In this document: one piece after another, positions 28,856-38,696 of the stretch
How the letters are laid out: every line of letters begins with the position of its first letter
Position numbering within the stretch: position 1 is the stretch's first letter
Source: Deltaproteobacteria bacterium
Lineage (GTDB): Bacteria; Desulfobacterota; Desulfuromonadia; Desulfuromonadales; Geopsychrobacteraceae
Assembly: GCA_024280335.1 (NCBI GenBank)
Contig: JAJRQI010000005.1
Span: 1-40,432, forward strand
Direction: 5' to 3'
DNA: 40,432 nt
Position numbers and translations under genes: made by a program
Notes under the pieces: model-generated
What the model saw: the letters and a program-made list of their open reading frames with translations, nothing else
The model's database searches: none
What the model was told of the DNA's origin: nothing

Positions 28856-29698
28856 ATGTCTGAACTTGATTATCAACGGATCGCCAAAGCAATCCATTTT
28901 TTACGCAAGACAGCCCAGCAGCAACCGTCACTGGACCAGGTGGCCGCACATGTGGGTTTGAGTCCTCATCATTTTCAGCGGCTGTTCAAACGTTTTTCTG
29001 GAGTCAGCCCGAAACGCTTTCTGCAACACCTGACCAGTAATCACGCCAAACAGCTGTTGCGGCAGTCAGCCTCGGTGCTAGAAACCAGTTTTGCCGTCGG
29101 CCTGAGCAGTCCGGGGCGGCTGCACGACCTGTTGATCAACACCGAAGCGGTCACTCCGGGCGAATACAAAAGCGCCGGCAAAGGACTGACGATCAGCTAT
29201 GGACGGCATCCCAGCCCCTTTGGTGACTGCCTGATCGCGACCACGGCACGCGGGATTTGTCGACTCAGTTTTCTTAATGACGACTTTACTGCGGGATTGC
29301 GAGACTTGCAGCAAGCCTGGCCGAATGCTGAACTGCAACGCGCAGAAAAGCTCACCGCACCGCTGGCCGCGCAGATTTTCAGCCGAACTATGCAAGTAAA
29401 GCCACTGCCTCTCTTGCTGCGCGGCAGCAACTTTCAACTCAAGGTCTGGCAGGCGTTGCTGCAGATTCCACCCGGCGCAATCACCACCTACGGCTATCTG
29501 GCCGAAAAGCTGAACCATCCGGGAGCCAGTCGTGCGGTCGGCAGCGCCATCGGCCAGAACCCGATCGGTTACCTGATCCCCTGCCATCGGGTACTTCGCG
29601 GCGACGGCAATCCCGGCGGTTATCGCTGGGGAATCGACCGTAAGCTGACGATTCTTGGCTGTGAGTTCAACGCAAACCCAGAACCCTGTCGCCCGTAA
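28856..29698 (+). CDS. Ada-like AraC-HTH + O6-methylguanine-DNA methyltransferase
   Basis: 280 residues from ATG 28856 (GGAG about 8 nt upstream). The N-terminal part is an AraC-type double helix-turn-helix (QPSLDQVAAHVGLSPHHFQR). The C-terminal part is a methyltransferase with the acceptor Cys in PCHRV (about residue 242). It transfers the methyl group of O6-methylguanine to itself and probably switches on its own gene. It lacks the N-terminal Ada phosphotriester-sensing cysteine domain, so activation must use the C-terminal Cys or be constitutive. It stands alone. Confidence 0.88.
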   Translation: MSELDYQRIAKAIHFLRKTAQQQPSLDQVAAHVGLSPHHFQRLFKRFSGVSPKRFLQHLTSNHAKQLLRQSASVLETSFAVGLSSPGRLHDLLINTEAVTPGEYKSAGKGLTISYGRHPSPFGDCLIATTARGICRLSFLNDDFTAGLRDLQQAWPNAELQRAEKLTAPLAAQIFSRTMQVKPLPLLLRGSNFQLKVWQALLQIPPGAITTYGYLAEKLNHPGASRAVGSAIGQNPIGYLIPCHRVLRGDGNPGGYRWGIDRKLTILGCEFNANPEPCRP

Positions 29699-29854
29699 TT
29701 CTTCATGTCTTGCCGCGAGTTCTGCGCCAAGCGATCAAGTTTCTTTCATCCCACCCTTCTGTTCATTTCACATTTTTTGAAAAATAAGCCCAACGATCAG
29801 ATTTTTGTCAGATCGGCTTGCTATATTCCAGATCTCAAGCGTAGGGGGTCACCG

Positions 29855-30274
29855 ATGAAAAACACATTTAAAGCGATCTTGCTCAGTGTCTGTAGTGTTT
29901 TTTTGCTGGGAACATTCTGCTTTGCCGGTGCTGTCGATGACCGGGCGATCGCAGCAGGTGCCAGTTTTGCCACAATTATTGATGACGGAAATTTCCAGGC
30001 AGCCTACTGGGTCGGTTCAACGTTACTGCGATTGGCCAATGTTGAGCAAGAGTGGCTCGACCGCACCGCACGCAGCCAGCTGGTGCTCGGCAAGGTTTTG
30101 GAACGGAAGTTCACACGGATCCGCGCAGTGACCAGTCCCGCCGGTTTGCCGGATGATGACTATCGAATTATCCTGTTCACTGCCCGAACAGAATACAAGG
30201 CAGAAGCCGTAGAGGTGATTTTGCTGCATCAGGTCAACGGTTTCTGGCAGGTCTGTTCTTACAGTATCCGGTAA
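29855..30274 (+). CDS. DUF4019-type secreted protein
   Basis: 139 residues from ATG 29855 (AGGGGG about 6 nt upstream). The Sec signal MKNTFKAILLSVCSVFLLG is cut near CFAGA. The mature part has DGNFQAAYWVGSTLLRLANV and EWLDRTARSQLVLGKVLERK, typical of DUF4019, whose function is unknown. It is monocistronic, with a strong terminator. This is the last gene before the defence island. Confidence 0.7.
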   Translation: MKNTFKAILLSVCSVFLLGTFCFAGAVDDRAIAAGASFATIIDDGNFQAAYWVGSTLLRLANVEQEWLDRTARSQLVLGKVLERKFTRIRAVTSPAGLPDDDYRIILFTARTEYKAEAVEVILLHQVNGFWQVCSYSIR

Positions 30275-30332
30275 TTAAACAGTTCGGTTTAAAACGACTG
30301 CGATGACTACTGGAACCCCTGGAGGGGGGGGA

Positions 30333-30366
30333 GGCCAAGCTGCACAAGTTGCAGCTTGGCCTTTTT
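30333..30366 (+). terminator. Rho-independent terminator
   Basis: GGCCAAGCTGC (30333-30343) and its perfect complement (30351-30361), followed by TTTTTATTTT. Confidence 0.9.
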
Positions 30367-30454
30367 ATTTTGACGTGCCCGGCAGAGCCCATCCGATTAT
30401 GAAAATAACCGACCCAAATGTCACCAAGTTGTTAGTAATAGGATACTCCACGAC

Positions 30455-33277
30455 CTATTCTTCCTCAAATTCCGCATTCGAGAATCTAAGCACGTTGCAG
30501 TTTTCCTTGATCGTCCTTTGTAACCCTTCGTCAAAACCTTCAGCTGACTTTGCTTCGATCTCAACAGAGATTGAAACATTGACACCGAGCTTCGAAGTAA
30601 ACTGCAGCACAACCTCATCAACAATGGTGGCAAAGTCCATTTTTGCTTTCACCGGGTCAAGGTTGATGGTTCCGTAGAACTGCTTCTTTGCTAAAGGTCG
30701 AGGCTGCGTGGGTTCGGGGTTGACGGGTGGTTGCCCTTCTTGACCCGGTACTGTTGATTCACCATCGGTGCTGCCATCATTACCCCCAACAACAGGCGCT
30801 ACGGAGGGTGCAGGCTTGGTACGCTCTTTATACGCAGCTGCAGCTTCACGCTCTATCAGCAATGCTTCGGCGTCGACTGCAAAGAGTGCTCCCCGGCCAA
30901 AAACAAAACCTAGATACTTATCCCCTTCTTTACCGCTGGCCAGGCCGAAGAAATCTTCCGACTCGATGCCTTGTCTAATCGCCTCTTCATAGGTATGGCT
31001 GGTTGCAAGACGAGGCAGGTAGAGATAATGACAGCAGTCCTGCCATACCTTAATCGCACTGACCTCGGTCGCATTATCCTTGAAGTACCATTTATTCAAA
31101 AGGTTACGCAGGTGAATGGGACTCCATATGGTCGTCAGCCATTCTTCTTCTTTTAGCTTATTCTCAATCTCTGCGACCAGATTCGGGGCCGCAGGCGATA
31201 CCGCAACAACCTCCCAATTAAGCTGGGGCTTCCCCTGAATAAAATCTTCCGTAGGACAGATCAACCACTTGTAGGTTTCGCGAATAATCTGTTGCAGACT
31301 CTGTTCGGAAGCATCCCGATTCTTTTTTGCCAAACCGGCTTGATACAGATCCAGATTCATCTTGCCGTTTTCGATATCCGCCACAATTTCTCGCCAGGCA
31401 AGAAAGGTTCGAACCTGATCTTTCAAGCGACTCACCACATCATAATCTGCGGCAAAAAAGATGAGTCGGTTCTGCTTTTGGCGTGGCTGCTCACCTCTGT
31501 GGCGCAGAACCTTTTCCGCCGCTTCGTAGGCCAAGCAGTTATCCCCTCGACTGTAGCCAGCATTTGTCGGCAGTACGACCAAACGGGGCCCGATCCCGTA
31601 ATCGTCCGGCACATCAACGGAAGGGGTGAAAATATGAATGCCTGCAAAGCCGTGGTTGCGGCCAAAGACCCGGCCGACGCGCTCTTTTAACAAGGGTTGC
31701 AGCTGTTCGTGATCATCAATATTCTGTTTGCGACTCTCCATCTCTCTCCGCAGGTTGGGTTTGGTATCCAACCAGAAACGGTCTTGATCCGAGTACAGGT
31801 AATGCAGACGATCCCGCAGGCGTTTGAGTACATCCTCAAAGACCCCGATCGTTTGTCCGGGCTGGACGCAACCAAGCACAATCCGCTCTACCTTGATGCC
31901 CTTCACCATCTGAGCCGCGGTAGATGGTGCACTCCCTAAGAAAATGGTACGCATCGCTCTGCGGGCAGCCTGAACACTGCCAAAGCGCGTGTCATGGCCA
32001 TCTATGTCAAAGGGTTCCGAACGGGGGCCATCCACCTCTTTTTCAATGACCGGCTCCCAACCTTGGGGCAGATAGTGAATACTTTTGTTCCTGACGGTAC
32101 TGTCATCCAGCGCAATGGAGCCGGGCATAATCAGCGCATCACGGTTATCGCTATTCCACAAGCGGTGAATCACAATCGCCATATACTGCAACACGCCACG
32201 AGTGCGCTGAAATTTGTCGAGGGTCGACCAGTCTTCATACAGGCGATCAAAGATTTCCGGATGGATCGGGTAGGATTGACAGAGACGTTCAAAATAAACA
32301 TTTGACTGCGTCTCAACCGGGAACTTGTCACTCTGCTCGCGGTAGAAATCAGAGAACTGACGACTGATACCCTCAACCTCTGAACGGTCTCCTGCAGATT
32401 CAAACAGGCGGCGACGAACAATCTCAAACGCTTCGTTACTGGCAACCGGTTTCCACACCGATTCCACCCGGGCGAAGTACTTTTCCAATGAATTCAACGC
32501 CCGCTGCCCCATGGGACCACCGACTTCCAGTTCTGATTCCGGTAGCGATGCCAGTAGGATCGCGTTCGGTACCGCCTTCATCGCCTCAGTAAGTGCTTGA
32601 ATGAAGGAGAGATTACTGTCGAAGGTACCAGCCTTGAATTTTTTACTAATTTCAAATTGACGAATAAATGCAACCAATTCGTCAATCAAGATGACGCAAG
32701 GTGAGGCCTTCTTGACCAGATCGATGATCACCTCTTTACCGGGGGATGTGCCATCAGCATCACTGTCAGCAACCATGGCATAGCCTTCGTCACCCAGTAA
32801 CTGCCAAGCCAATTCACCCCATAAGGTGTTTGCAGTCACAGATCCATGTTGCAAAGGCTGGCTCGGTGAGAGTTTAATCCCATCAAGCACCGCAACCCGC
32901 GCTTTCGGAAGTTCATGGATACCTGCTTGATCCAGAATAGGCGGAATTCCCTCCAACTTTTCTAAACCAACTTGACGTGAAGCCAGATGCAAGACCGCCA
33001 GCATGGTGTGGGTTTTGCCGCCACCAAAAGCTGTTTGCAACTGAATGACGGGATCACCGCCCTGACCAGCTAAGCGCTGGGCAACGGAAACCAACAACAA
33101 CCGCATCCCTTCGGTGATAAAGGTCCGCGAGAAAAACTTTTCCGCATCCTGATATTCATCTGTCGCCGTGCCTGAAGCGACCTGAGAGATATCCGCCGCA
33201 AACTCAGACTGCTTAAAAGTACCTTCCAGGACATCTTTATGTGGGCGGGCAATTTCACGCCAGGGCTTTAAACTCAT
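30455..33277 (-). CDS. DUF499 AAA+ ATPase, defence island
   Basis: 940 residues. Walker [11 protein letters not shown] is at about 81-90 and Walker [14 protein letters not shown] at about 190, both intact. A Pro/Gly-rich linker near residue 840 ([18 protein letters not shown]) separates a C-terminal domain of about 80 residues. From memory this is COG1483/DUF499, repeatedly seen beside DUF1156 methylases and SNF2 helicases in predicted defence arrays, where a large ATPase is thought to remodel or load other parts. GGAG lies 7 nt upstream of the ATG. The start overlaps the stop of the DUF4276 gene by 4 nt, and this is the last gene of the operon. Confidence 0.85.
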   Translation of the reverse strand: MSLKPWREIARPHKDVLEGTFKQSEFAADISQVASGTATDEYQDAEKFFSRTFITEGMRLLLVSVAQRLAGQGGDPVIQLQTAFGGGKTHTMLAVLHLASRQVGLEKLEGIPPILDQAGIHELPKARVAVLDGIKLSPSQPLQHGSVTANTLWGELAWQLLGDEGYAMVADSDADGTSPGKEVIIDLVKKASPCVILIDELVAFIRQFEISKKFKAGTFDSNLSFIQALTEAMKAVPNAILLASLPESELEVGGPMGQRALNSLEKYFARVESVWKPVASNEAFEIVRRRLFESAGDRSEVEGISRQFSDFYREQSDKFPVETQSNVYFERLCQSYPIHPEIFDRLYEDWSTLDKFQRTRGVLQYMAIVIHRLWNSDNRDALIMPGSIALDDSTVRNKSIHYLPQGWEPVIEKEVDGPRSEPFDIDGHDTRFGSVQAARRAMRTIFLGSAPSTAAQMVKGIKVERIVLGCVQPGQTIGVFEDVLKRLRDRLHYLYSDQDRFWLDTKPNLRREMESRKQNIDDHEQLQPLLKERVGRVFGRNHGFAGIHIFTPSVDVPDDYGIGPRLVVLPTNAGYSRGDNCLAYEAAEKVLRHRGEQPRQKQNRLIFFAADYDVVSRLKDQVRTFLAWREIVADIENGKMNLDLYQAGLAKKNRDASEQSLQQIIRETYKWLICPTEDFIQGKPQLNWEVVAVSPAAPNLVAEIENKLKEEEWLTTIWSPIHLRNLLNKWYFKDNATEVSAIKVWQDCCHYLYLPRLATSHTYEEAIRQGIESEDFFGLASGKEGDKYLGFVFGRGALFAVDAEALLIEREAAAAYKERTKPAPSVAPVVGGNDGSTDGESTVPGQEGQPPVNPEPTQPRPLAKKQFYGTINLDPVKAKMDFATIVDEVVLQFTSKLGVNVSISVEIEAKSAEGFDEGLQRTIKENCNVLRFSNAEFEEE

Positions 33278-33834
33278 GCGACTTCTCCAATTAGGCGCTG
33301 AATGCCGCCAATCAACACATTAAAACTTTTCGATTGATTGTTATTGATATCGAGCAATGGGCCGATTGCTCTTGAACCAGACACTTTTTGATAGTCTGGC
33401 GCCAGCTTTTTCAATTCCTGTGCCGGGTTGCCTAAAGCATCCGGGTTTCTGAACTTGGCTTTGTGCTGATGGCGAGCAAGGCTGTTGGGGCCAATTGCCC
33501 GTGATACTGCGTGCAGGTCCCCCAGATAAAAACTCTCCAGTTCATGGCAGGCAATTCTAACCAGAACTTCTGGTTTGCCTGCGTCGACACACTTTTTTGA
33601 CAAGTCTTCTTTTATGGTTACGCAGTTGCCACTATCCTGATCTCGTATGACCACAAAGCAACAGTCTGGTTGCTTCCATGCGCGTAATTTTCGGCCAATA
33701 TTTTTCCCCAGATCTTGCTTGCCTTCAAATACAATAAAACGAGCTGCGATATGTTTCGGCATGATTTTTGGCAAAATGCCGATTAGCATCTCTTTTTCCG
33801 AAGGCCCTTCAAGAAAAAACACCATTTGATTCAT
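33274..33834 (-). CDS. DUF4276-type TOPRIM nuclease, defence
   Basis: 186 residues. The TOPRIM fold is recognisable: [13 protein letters not shown] supplies the first-strand Glu and VVIRDQDSG supplies the DxD metal-binding pair, followed by [17 protein letters not shown]4276 proteins normally pair with an ABC-type ATPase, and that ATPase lies directly upstream with a 4-nt overlap. Such ATPase/TOPRIM pairs (OLD, Gabija and PARIS are analogues) cut nucleic acid when phage is sensed. It is A+T-rich relative to its neighbours. Its stop overlaps the DUF499 start, so it is fully inside the operon. Confidence 0.75.
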   Translation of the reverse strand: MNQMVFFLEGPSEKEMLIGILPKIMPKHIAARFIVFEGKQDLGKNIGRKLRAWKQPDCCFVVIRDQDSGNCVTIKEDLSKKCVDAGKPEVLVRIACHELESFYLGDLHAVSRAIGPNSLARHQHKAKFRNPDALGNPAQELKKLAPDYQKVSGSRAIGPLLDINNNQSKSFNVLIGGIQRLIGEVA

Positions 33835-35021
33835 TGAGGGTCTACTCCCTCAAAAAAACCTTGCTTCCACAAATACCCCATCTGATCGCCTTCAGCCATA
33901 AATGCCGCAATTTGTTCGTTGTCTCTGGCCCTAAGTATTTCGGTGTAGCCATATTTTTTAACTAACCAGAAAACCTCATCTAACTTCACGGCATTAAGAA
34001 AATCAGGAGAATGGCTGGAGACAAATACCTGACCGCCTCGTTCAGAGTAGGCCCTGAATTCTTCGGCAAGCTCCCATAACAGTTTTGGATAAAGCTGATT
34101 TTCAGGCTCTTCAACAGACAATAGGGGATGGGGGTCCGGATCATAAAGCAGAATCAGATAAGCGAACATCTTGATCGTACCGTCAGAAACATACTTGTCG
34201 ATAAACGGGTCAGTAAAAGACCCATCCTGAAAACTCAGCAACAAGCGACCATCCTGGGTAGGCACAGGTTTAACTTCACTGATCCCCGGTACACGCTGTT
34301 TCATAACAGTGACAATTTTCTCGAACACATCGGGATGGTTTTCAAAAATATTTCTTGCCACAAGTTGCAGATTGTCACCGGTGACTGAAAGATGGTCGTC
34401 ATAACCCACGGCATCTTTGCTGCCGCGTGCCAAATTGATATGAAAATCGGATACATACCAATTCTCGATCAGTTGTCGGAAAGCATTGGCTGCTTTAAAT
34501 CGTTCGAATTGGCCAAGACCTTTTATTGCCAGTACGTCCTTTCCGATTGATTGTTCCTCACGTGCCAATTCTTCATCAGGTTTGTCAAAATCTTCTTCAT
34601 TGGTAATGGCATAACCCTGCCCCCTTGAAAAATCCAGAAAGTGAAAAGGTGACCCATAACGACCCCGTTTGTAACGTAGAATTTCCCGCTCAATGAACGG
34701 CTTATTATCTTGTTGGCCAATCTTTACGATATAGGTGACCAAGCGATCAATGCTCGCAATCTCCATACGAAACTTGATTTCGATTTCTATGAGCGCATCT
34801 ACACTTACCTCACGACTGACAACTTCCGAAAAACCACCCCGAGCTTGCAAAGATTGGCGCACATTAAATGTGAGGCAATCTTTGAGAAAACCAAAAACGT
34901 CAAACAAGGTTGACTTTCCCGTGCCATTTGCGCCAACAATCACGCAATAGGACGGAATGTTCAGCATCTTGGCATCACGAAAGCTTTTAAAGTTCTTCAG
35001 TTTAATCGATTCAATGTGCAT
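33831..35021 (-). CDS. ABC/AAA_21-type ATPase, partner of DUF4276
   Basis: 396 residues. Walker A GANGTGKST is at about 30-38, a signature-like KYVSDGTIKMFAYLILL follows late, Walker B is LLSVEEPENQLYP, and VFVSSHSPDFLNAV is the switch His. No transmembrane segment is seen; the layout is RecF/SMC-like with a helical insertion. AGGAG lies 5 nt upstream of the ATG, over the stop of the DUF1156 gene. Together with the DUF4276 gene it forms a two-gene effector module inserted between DUF1156 and DUF499. 60-nt samples I counted here are near 40% G+C. Confidence 0.8.
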   Translation of the reverse strand: MHIESIKLKNFKSFRDAKMLNIPSYCVIVGANGTGKSTLFDVFGFLKDCLTFNVRQSLQARGGFSEVVSREVSVDALIEIEIKFRMEIASIDRLVTYIVKIGQQDNKPFIEREILRYKRGRYGSPFHFLDFSRGQGYAITNEEDFDKPDEELAREEQSIGKDVLAIKGLGQFERFKAANAFRQLIENWYVSDFHINLARGSKDAVGYDDHLSVTGDNLQLVARNIFENHPDVFEKIVTVMKQRVPGISEVKPVPTQDGRLLLSFQDGSFTDPFIDKYVSDGTIKMFAYLILLYDPDPHPLLSVEEPENQLYPKLLWELAEEFRAYSERGGQVFVSSHSPDFLNAVKLDEVFWLVKKYGYTEILRARDNEQIAAFMAEGDQMGYLWKQGFFEGVDPQ

Positions 35022-35029
35022 GTTGTCTC

Positions 35030-37930
35030 CTAAAAATCGAGCTCTTGGGTGACACCGTAATGCTTTTCACCCACATCCTGCGAAGCGGCCACAATCGCAT
35101 GCCAGGAGCCGATCAATTCATTATAGGCGCGGGCTTCTTCGGCCCACTTTTTCCGTTCGCACAAAGTATACAGGTGATAGGCCAGTTGGCGGATGGTTTC
35201 ACCCCGTTCAGGCATTTTGGCCAGCAGCTCACCGGCCTCGCTTTCGCCTTGTTGATTGAGCACCCGGATCAGCTGGTGGCAGGCTTCCCAGATCGGCGTG
35301 CGTGTATCGGTTTTAGGGTCCCAGTCGCGTGGGTATTCACTCCATTTCAGCAGCCGCACCTTACCGCCACCCGCTTCGATCACCCCCGCTTCACGCACAC
35401 CTTCGACCGAGGTGCCTTTGGCGCGAGCCAGGGTGTCGGCTTCACCGAACTGACCTTCGCCCCAGCCGTATTGGCTGAACCAGTCGTCACAGAAAAGTGT
35501 GTCGTTATCGAAGTTACCGCTGTCGGGGTTGAGGTAATCGGTGATGGCGCGGTTGATCAGAATCAGCGCGTCATGGACACTCATCTTGTTGCCGTCGGAC
35601 TCTAATATGCCGTCGTATTTGGAGAAGATCGCCATGCCTGGGCCAATGGCGGCCTGGGCTAAATCGACCGGCGTTATCGGCGTTTGACCGGTTTCGCCGC
35701 CGATCATCGCTTCTAAGGCTTCGGACATCTGTTCGCGGAGTTCGCGTTGGAACTGCCGTCGGGAGATGGTCTCCGATAGGGGATTTCTTTTCCTACAAAC
35801 GAGTACAATCGATGACGCTAAAGCATTCACCGATTTTTTAACGCCGGTAGGCCTCTCAGTTCTAATGGGCCAAGTACCACCAATAATCATCCCTGCGGAT
35901 ATGACTGCCTCTAAAAAAGTTTCCCATCCAGTATTACCTGTTCCATCGTCTTTTGTTTCAGACTGCTTAAACGCATAATATATTGAGATCGGAAAACTAC
36001 CATGAGATTGACTGACAATATTCCCCATTGCCTCTGTCATTCCATCTAAAAAGAATTTTTCCGCGTCCTCTTTACTGTTATGTCGGAATGGTGTCGATAT
36101 TAGCTCATCTGCTTTTGGAGTTGTGATAGTACTAAAAAGGTTCGGATATATTTCACGAATAGATCTTCTTAACCATATGTAAAAAAAATCGGATAAGTCG
36201 GCATAGCCAATATTGTCATAATACGGTGGATCTGTTGAAATGACCTTATTGCGACTTATCTTTTGCGTTTTTGCATCATGTTGGACTATTACTCCAAACC
36301 CTGTGGCAGGGGCACCAACTATTACCTTTTTCATTGAATTCGTGGTTAATGAAAAATCCCCAGCTGCACCAGCGAAGGGATTTACTTCTGGAAAATCCCA
36401 CGCCATTGGAATTGCTTGTCGACTAAAGAGGTTTACAGATTGTTCTCGACTTTGGGACCACACCGCCAATGCATTAAGTGTATTAGCTGATCGACTAACT
36501 GCTAGGCCTAGATAAATTGAGACCGCATCTGCGTAGGCCTTAGATTCTGATCTACGGCCATCAACTCCTATGTCATCATTATGTCCCCCAGACTTCATAG
36601 CATCTGAAAAAATTTTATCCTTTGCTTCGATTACCAAGTCTGAAAATGTGGTAAGTGCAACAAGCTGCCTTGATGTAAATAAATCCACATGCTTCAACAT
36701 GCCATATTGCTGGACACGAAAACCTAATGCTTTGTCCGGCATTAAACTCTGAGGAATCCTCTCGGCTTTAGCTGAACGAGCTATTTCTTCCATGATTTTA
36801 GATGGTGGGAGATATACTCGTCCCTTCGAACTATCTGCCACAATTGCCATAAGCTTAAAGCCTATCCCGCCTTTTTTACCCTCTTCTCTAATATACGAGA
36901 ATGGCATGCTAGTACCAGAAAACACACAAACGGCACCAGATCTCTGGACAGTCCCATCTAAAGCATCAGCAGGTTTCTTACCTATTCGAACCTTAAACTG
37001 ATAATCGCCACTTCCAATCACAGGCTCAACCCACGCTTCTTTGCCTTTTTTACTAGAAAGGACAAAGGAACGTACCAATGGCACATTCACATGACTAAAC
37101 GCCGGGTTGGGGCTTTTCACCGTCCGCGCCCATAAACAGGCAATCACCGTCAATGCCTGCCCGGCATAGGCTTTTAAATCAGGCCGCTCAGCCACCATCT
37201 CATCTGTGATTTTTACCTTGGGGTATAGATGACCAATGCGCTTGAAGGCTTCTTCACGCATCCAATGACCATAACGGCGCACATCTTCCGCCAAGCCTTT
37301 GGCCCCTGACCAGTCTTCAGTCAGATTCTGCTGCTTATCATCGGGAGTCAGCGGACCGACGGGTTTGCTACCGGCAAACTTGGGCGGAATTTCGATCATC
37401 GCCTTATTGATCATCACCGCCACCGGGTTTAAATCACTGGCGTAGCTTTCCAGCCCCAAACGCTGGGCTTCAAGCGGTATCGCACCGCCACCGGCAAAGG
37501 GGTCATGAAAAGCGGGAAGCTTTTCCGGGTTAAAGAGTTCATCCGCCTGCGGATGGTTGCGATTCAAAGCACAGGTCTCGCGCCAGCTCTCTTTAATCGC
37601 GTTGCGTGCACGGTTGAGGACCTCTTCGTTGTTGGTGTTTTCCCATTTTACCAGATCACGGATAATCTGAAAAAGCACCTCACGCTTGATCTCGGCCTCT
37701 TTTTTATTCACCCCGAACTTAAAGCCATCACCATCCTGATAACCGGGGTCATTAACCATCTGGGCAAAGATAACCGCCCGCGCCGCAGCCAAAGGCCGAC
37801 GTGCCCACCATAAATGCAAGGTGGATGGATGACCATGACGGATCGATTTTTCACGCGCTGCTGCAACGTTGATATCATCAAGGGGCAAGGCGACTTCGAT
37901 CAGTTTTTTGGGGCTGTGTATTTTGGTCAT
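35030..37930 (-). CDS. DUF1156 adenine-specific DNA methylase, mosaic
   Basis: 966 residues. The N-terminal DUF1156 ([20 protein letters not shown], then [20 protein letters not shown]) is followed by the SAM-binding [19 protein letters not shown] and, much later, the catalytic [17 protein letters not shown]. In the family I recall, a zinc ribbon reads CPNPAC; here it is SPNPAF, and the second pair is CVFS, so three of four cysteines are lost. Residues about 280-717 are in an AT-rich stretch (33-38% G+C in my samples) between ends of 55-63%. It modifies adenine, probably to mark self DNA. ATG 37930 lies 9 nt after the NYN stop. Confidence 0.85.
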   Translation of the reverse strand: MTKIHSPKKLIEVALPLDDINVAAAREKSIRHGHPSTLHLWWARRPLAAARAVIFAQMVNDPGYQDGDGFKFGVNKKEAEIKREVLFQIIRDLVKWENTNNEEVLNRARNAIKESWRETCALNRNHPQADELFNPEKLPAFHDPFAGGGAIPLEAQRLGLESYASDLNPVAVMINKAMIEIPPKFAGSKPVGPLTPDDKQQNLTEDWSGAKGLAEDVRRYGHWMREEAFKRIGHLYPKVKITDEMVAERPDLKAYAGQALTVIACLWARTVKSPNPAFSHVNVPLVRSFVLSSKKGKEAWVEPVIGSGDYQFKVRIGKKPADALDGTVQRSGAVCVFSGTSMPFSYIREEGKKGGIGFKLMAIVADSSKGRVYLPPSKIMEEIARSAKAERIPQSLMPDKALGFRVQQYGMLKHVDLFTSRQLVALTTFSDLVIEAKDKIFSDAMKSGGHNDDIGVDGRRSESKAYADAVSIYLGLAVSRSANTLNALAVWSQSREQSVNLFSRQAIPMAWDFPEVNPFAGAAGDFSLTTNSMKKVIVGAPATGFGVIVQHDAKTQKISRNKVISTDPPYYDNIGYADLSDFFYIWLRRSIREIYPNLFSTITTPKADELISTPFRHNSKEDAEKFFLDGMTEAMGNIVSQSHGSFPISIYYAFKQSETKDDGTGNTGWETFLEAVISAGMIIGGTWPIRTERPTGVKKSVNALASSIVLVCRKRNPLSETISRRQFQRELREQMSEALEAMIGGETGQTPITPVDLAQAAIGPGMAIFSKYDGILESDGNKMSVHDALILINRAITDYLNPDSGNFDNDTLFCDDWFSQYGWGEGQFGEADTLARAKGTSVEGVREAGVIEAGGGKVRLLKWSEYPRDWDPKTDTRTPIWEACHQLIRVLNQQGESEAGELLAKMPERGETIRQLAYHLYTLCERKKWAEEARAYNELIGSWHAIVAASQDVGEKHYGVTQELDF

Positions 37931-37939
37931 GATTATCCG

Positions 37940-38557
37940 TTATCTCCACTCATCTGGACGGCTCAATACATATCCACTACTTGTTGTTATCTGCTCTGGC
38001 AGCAAACATTTTCGTAATTTGTCCTGGCCAATAACCAATGTTCCATTTGCCGTTTTTTTCAACTGTGCAGACCGTCTATCTGGTGGAAAAATTACAATCA
38101 CTCTTTTTTCGGGAAAACGTTCTCGTAAAAGTCTTATGGGTGTTGTCAGATCGCTGTCTCCAGAGATAACAAATGCAACATCAAAACGATTTTCATAGGC
38201 ATCGGTTAAAAGTTGTGCAGCAATATTGACATCTGTCATTTTTTCTTCGTGGGTCGTCCATTGTGCGCCACATTTTTTACAATTAACCTTCTTGGGCAAA
38301 TAATGCCCATAATGGGTCGTCAACTCGGGGAGCGTATCGAGAGCATCCAGCCAGATCGATTGCCTGCGGGCATCCTGACTGGGGTGCCCTGTCGATCTGA
38401 TTCTGGCCGTAAAATAGTGACAGTGTTCGAAACGCTGTCTCGGCTTCATAAGGGCTCGTGATAAAGACACCAGGTCGAGCCAATAATATTTACGCCACCC
38501 TTTGGAGCGCAAGCCAAAGTAGAGGTTGAATCCATCAACGTAAGAAATAACCCTCAA
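37940..38557 (-). CDS. NYN-domain ribonuclease (PIN-like), defence island
   Basis: 205 residues from TTG 38557; GGGAGG lies about 7 nt upstream. ISYVDGFNLYFGL supplies the first catalytic Asp and FVISGDSDLTTPIRLLRE the later Asp pair of the NYN/PIN fold; DVNIAAQLL lies between. A CKKCGAQW pair (residues about 94-97) may bind zinc. NYN proteins cleave RNA in bacteria and eukaryotes. It is AT-rich (about 38% G+C in one sample), ends 9 nt before the DUF1156 start and lies at the helicase-methylase junction, so it looks inserted. It may be an RNA-targeting effector or a toxin; its target is unknown. Confidence 0.8.
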   Translation of the reverse strand: MRVISYVDGFNLYFGLRSKGWRKYYWLDLVSLSRALMKPRQRFEHCHYFTARIRSTGHPSQDARRQSIWLDALDTLPELTTHYGHYLPKKVNCKKCGAQWTTHEEKMTDVNIAAQLLTDAYENRFDVAFVISGDSDLTTPIRLLRERFPEKRVIVIFPPDRRSAQLKKTANGTLVIGQDKLRKCLLPEQITTSSGYVLSRPDEWR

Positions 38558-38637
38558 GAACAGCCCTCCCTGAGCCGATATGCCGATTTGACAAAACCAC
38601 TAAATGAAGCTATAAAGAAATCAGAGCTTAAACCCCA

Positions 38638-38689
38638 CCGGAGATAGTATCTCCGGCCCGACGCCTCCAATTTGGGGGCGTCTCTCTTT
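38638..38689. terminator. Tandem hairpins between helicase fragment and NYN gene
   Basis: CCGGAGATA and TATCTCCGG (38638-38656) form a perfect 9-bp inverted repeat, followed by GACGCC...GGCGTC (38660-38682) and TCTCTTTT. The T-run is on the plus strand, so a plus-strand terminator or a processing/attenuation hairpin for the minus-strand operon are both possible. Confidence 0.45.
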
Positions 38690-38696
38690 TGGGGCT

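Noticed and set aside
30303-30677. Plus-strand 124-codon frame
   Set aside because: Runs through a strong terminator hairpin and antisense to the DUF499 C-terminus.
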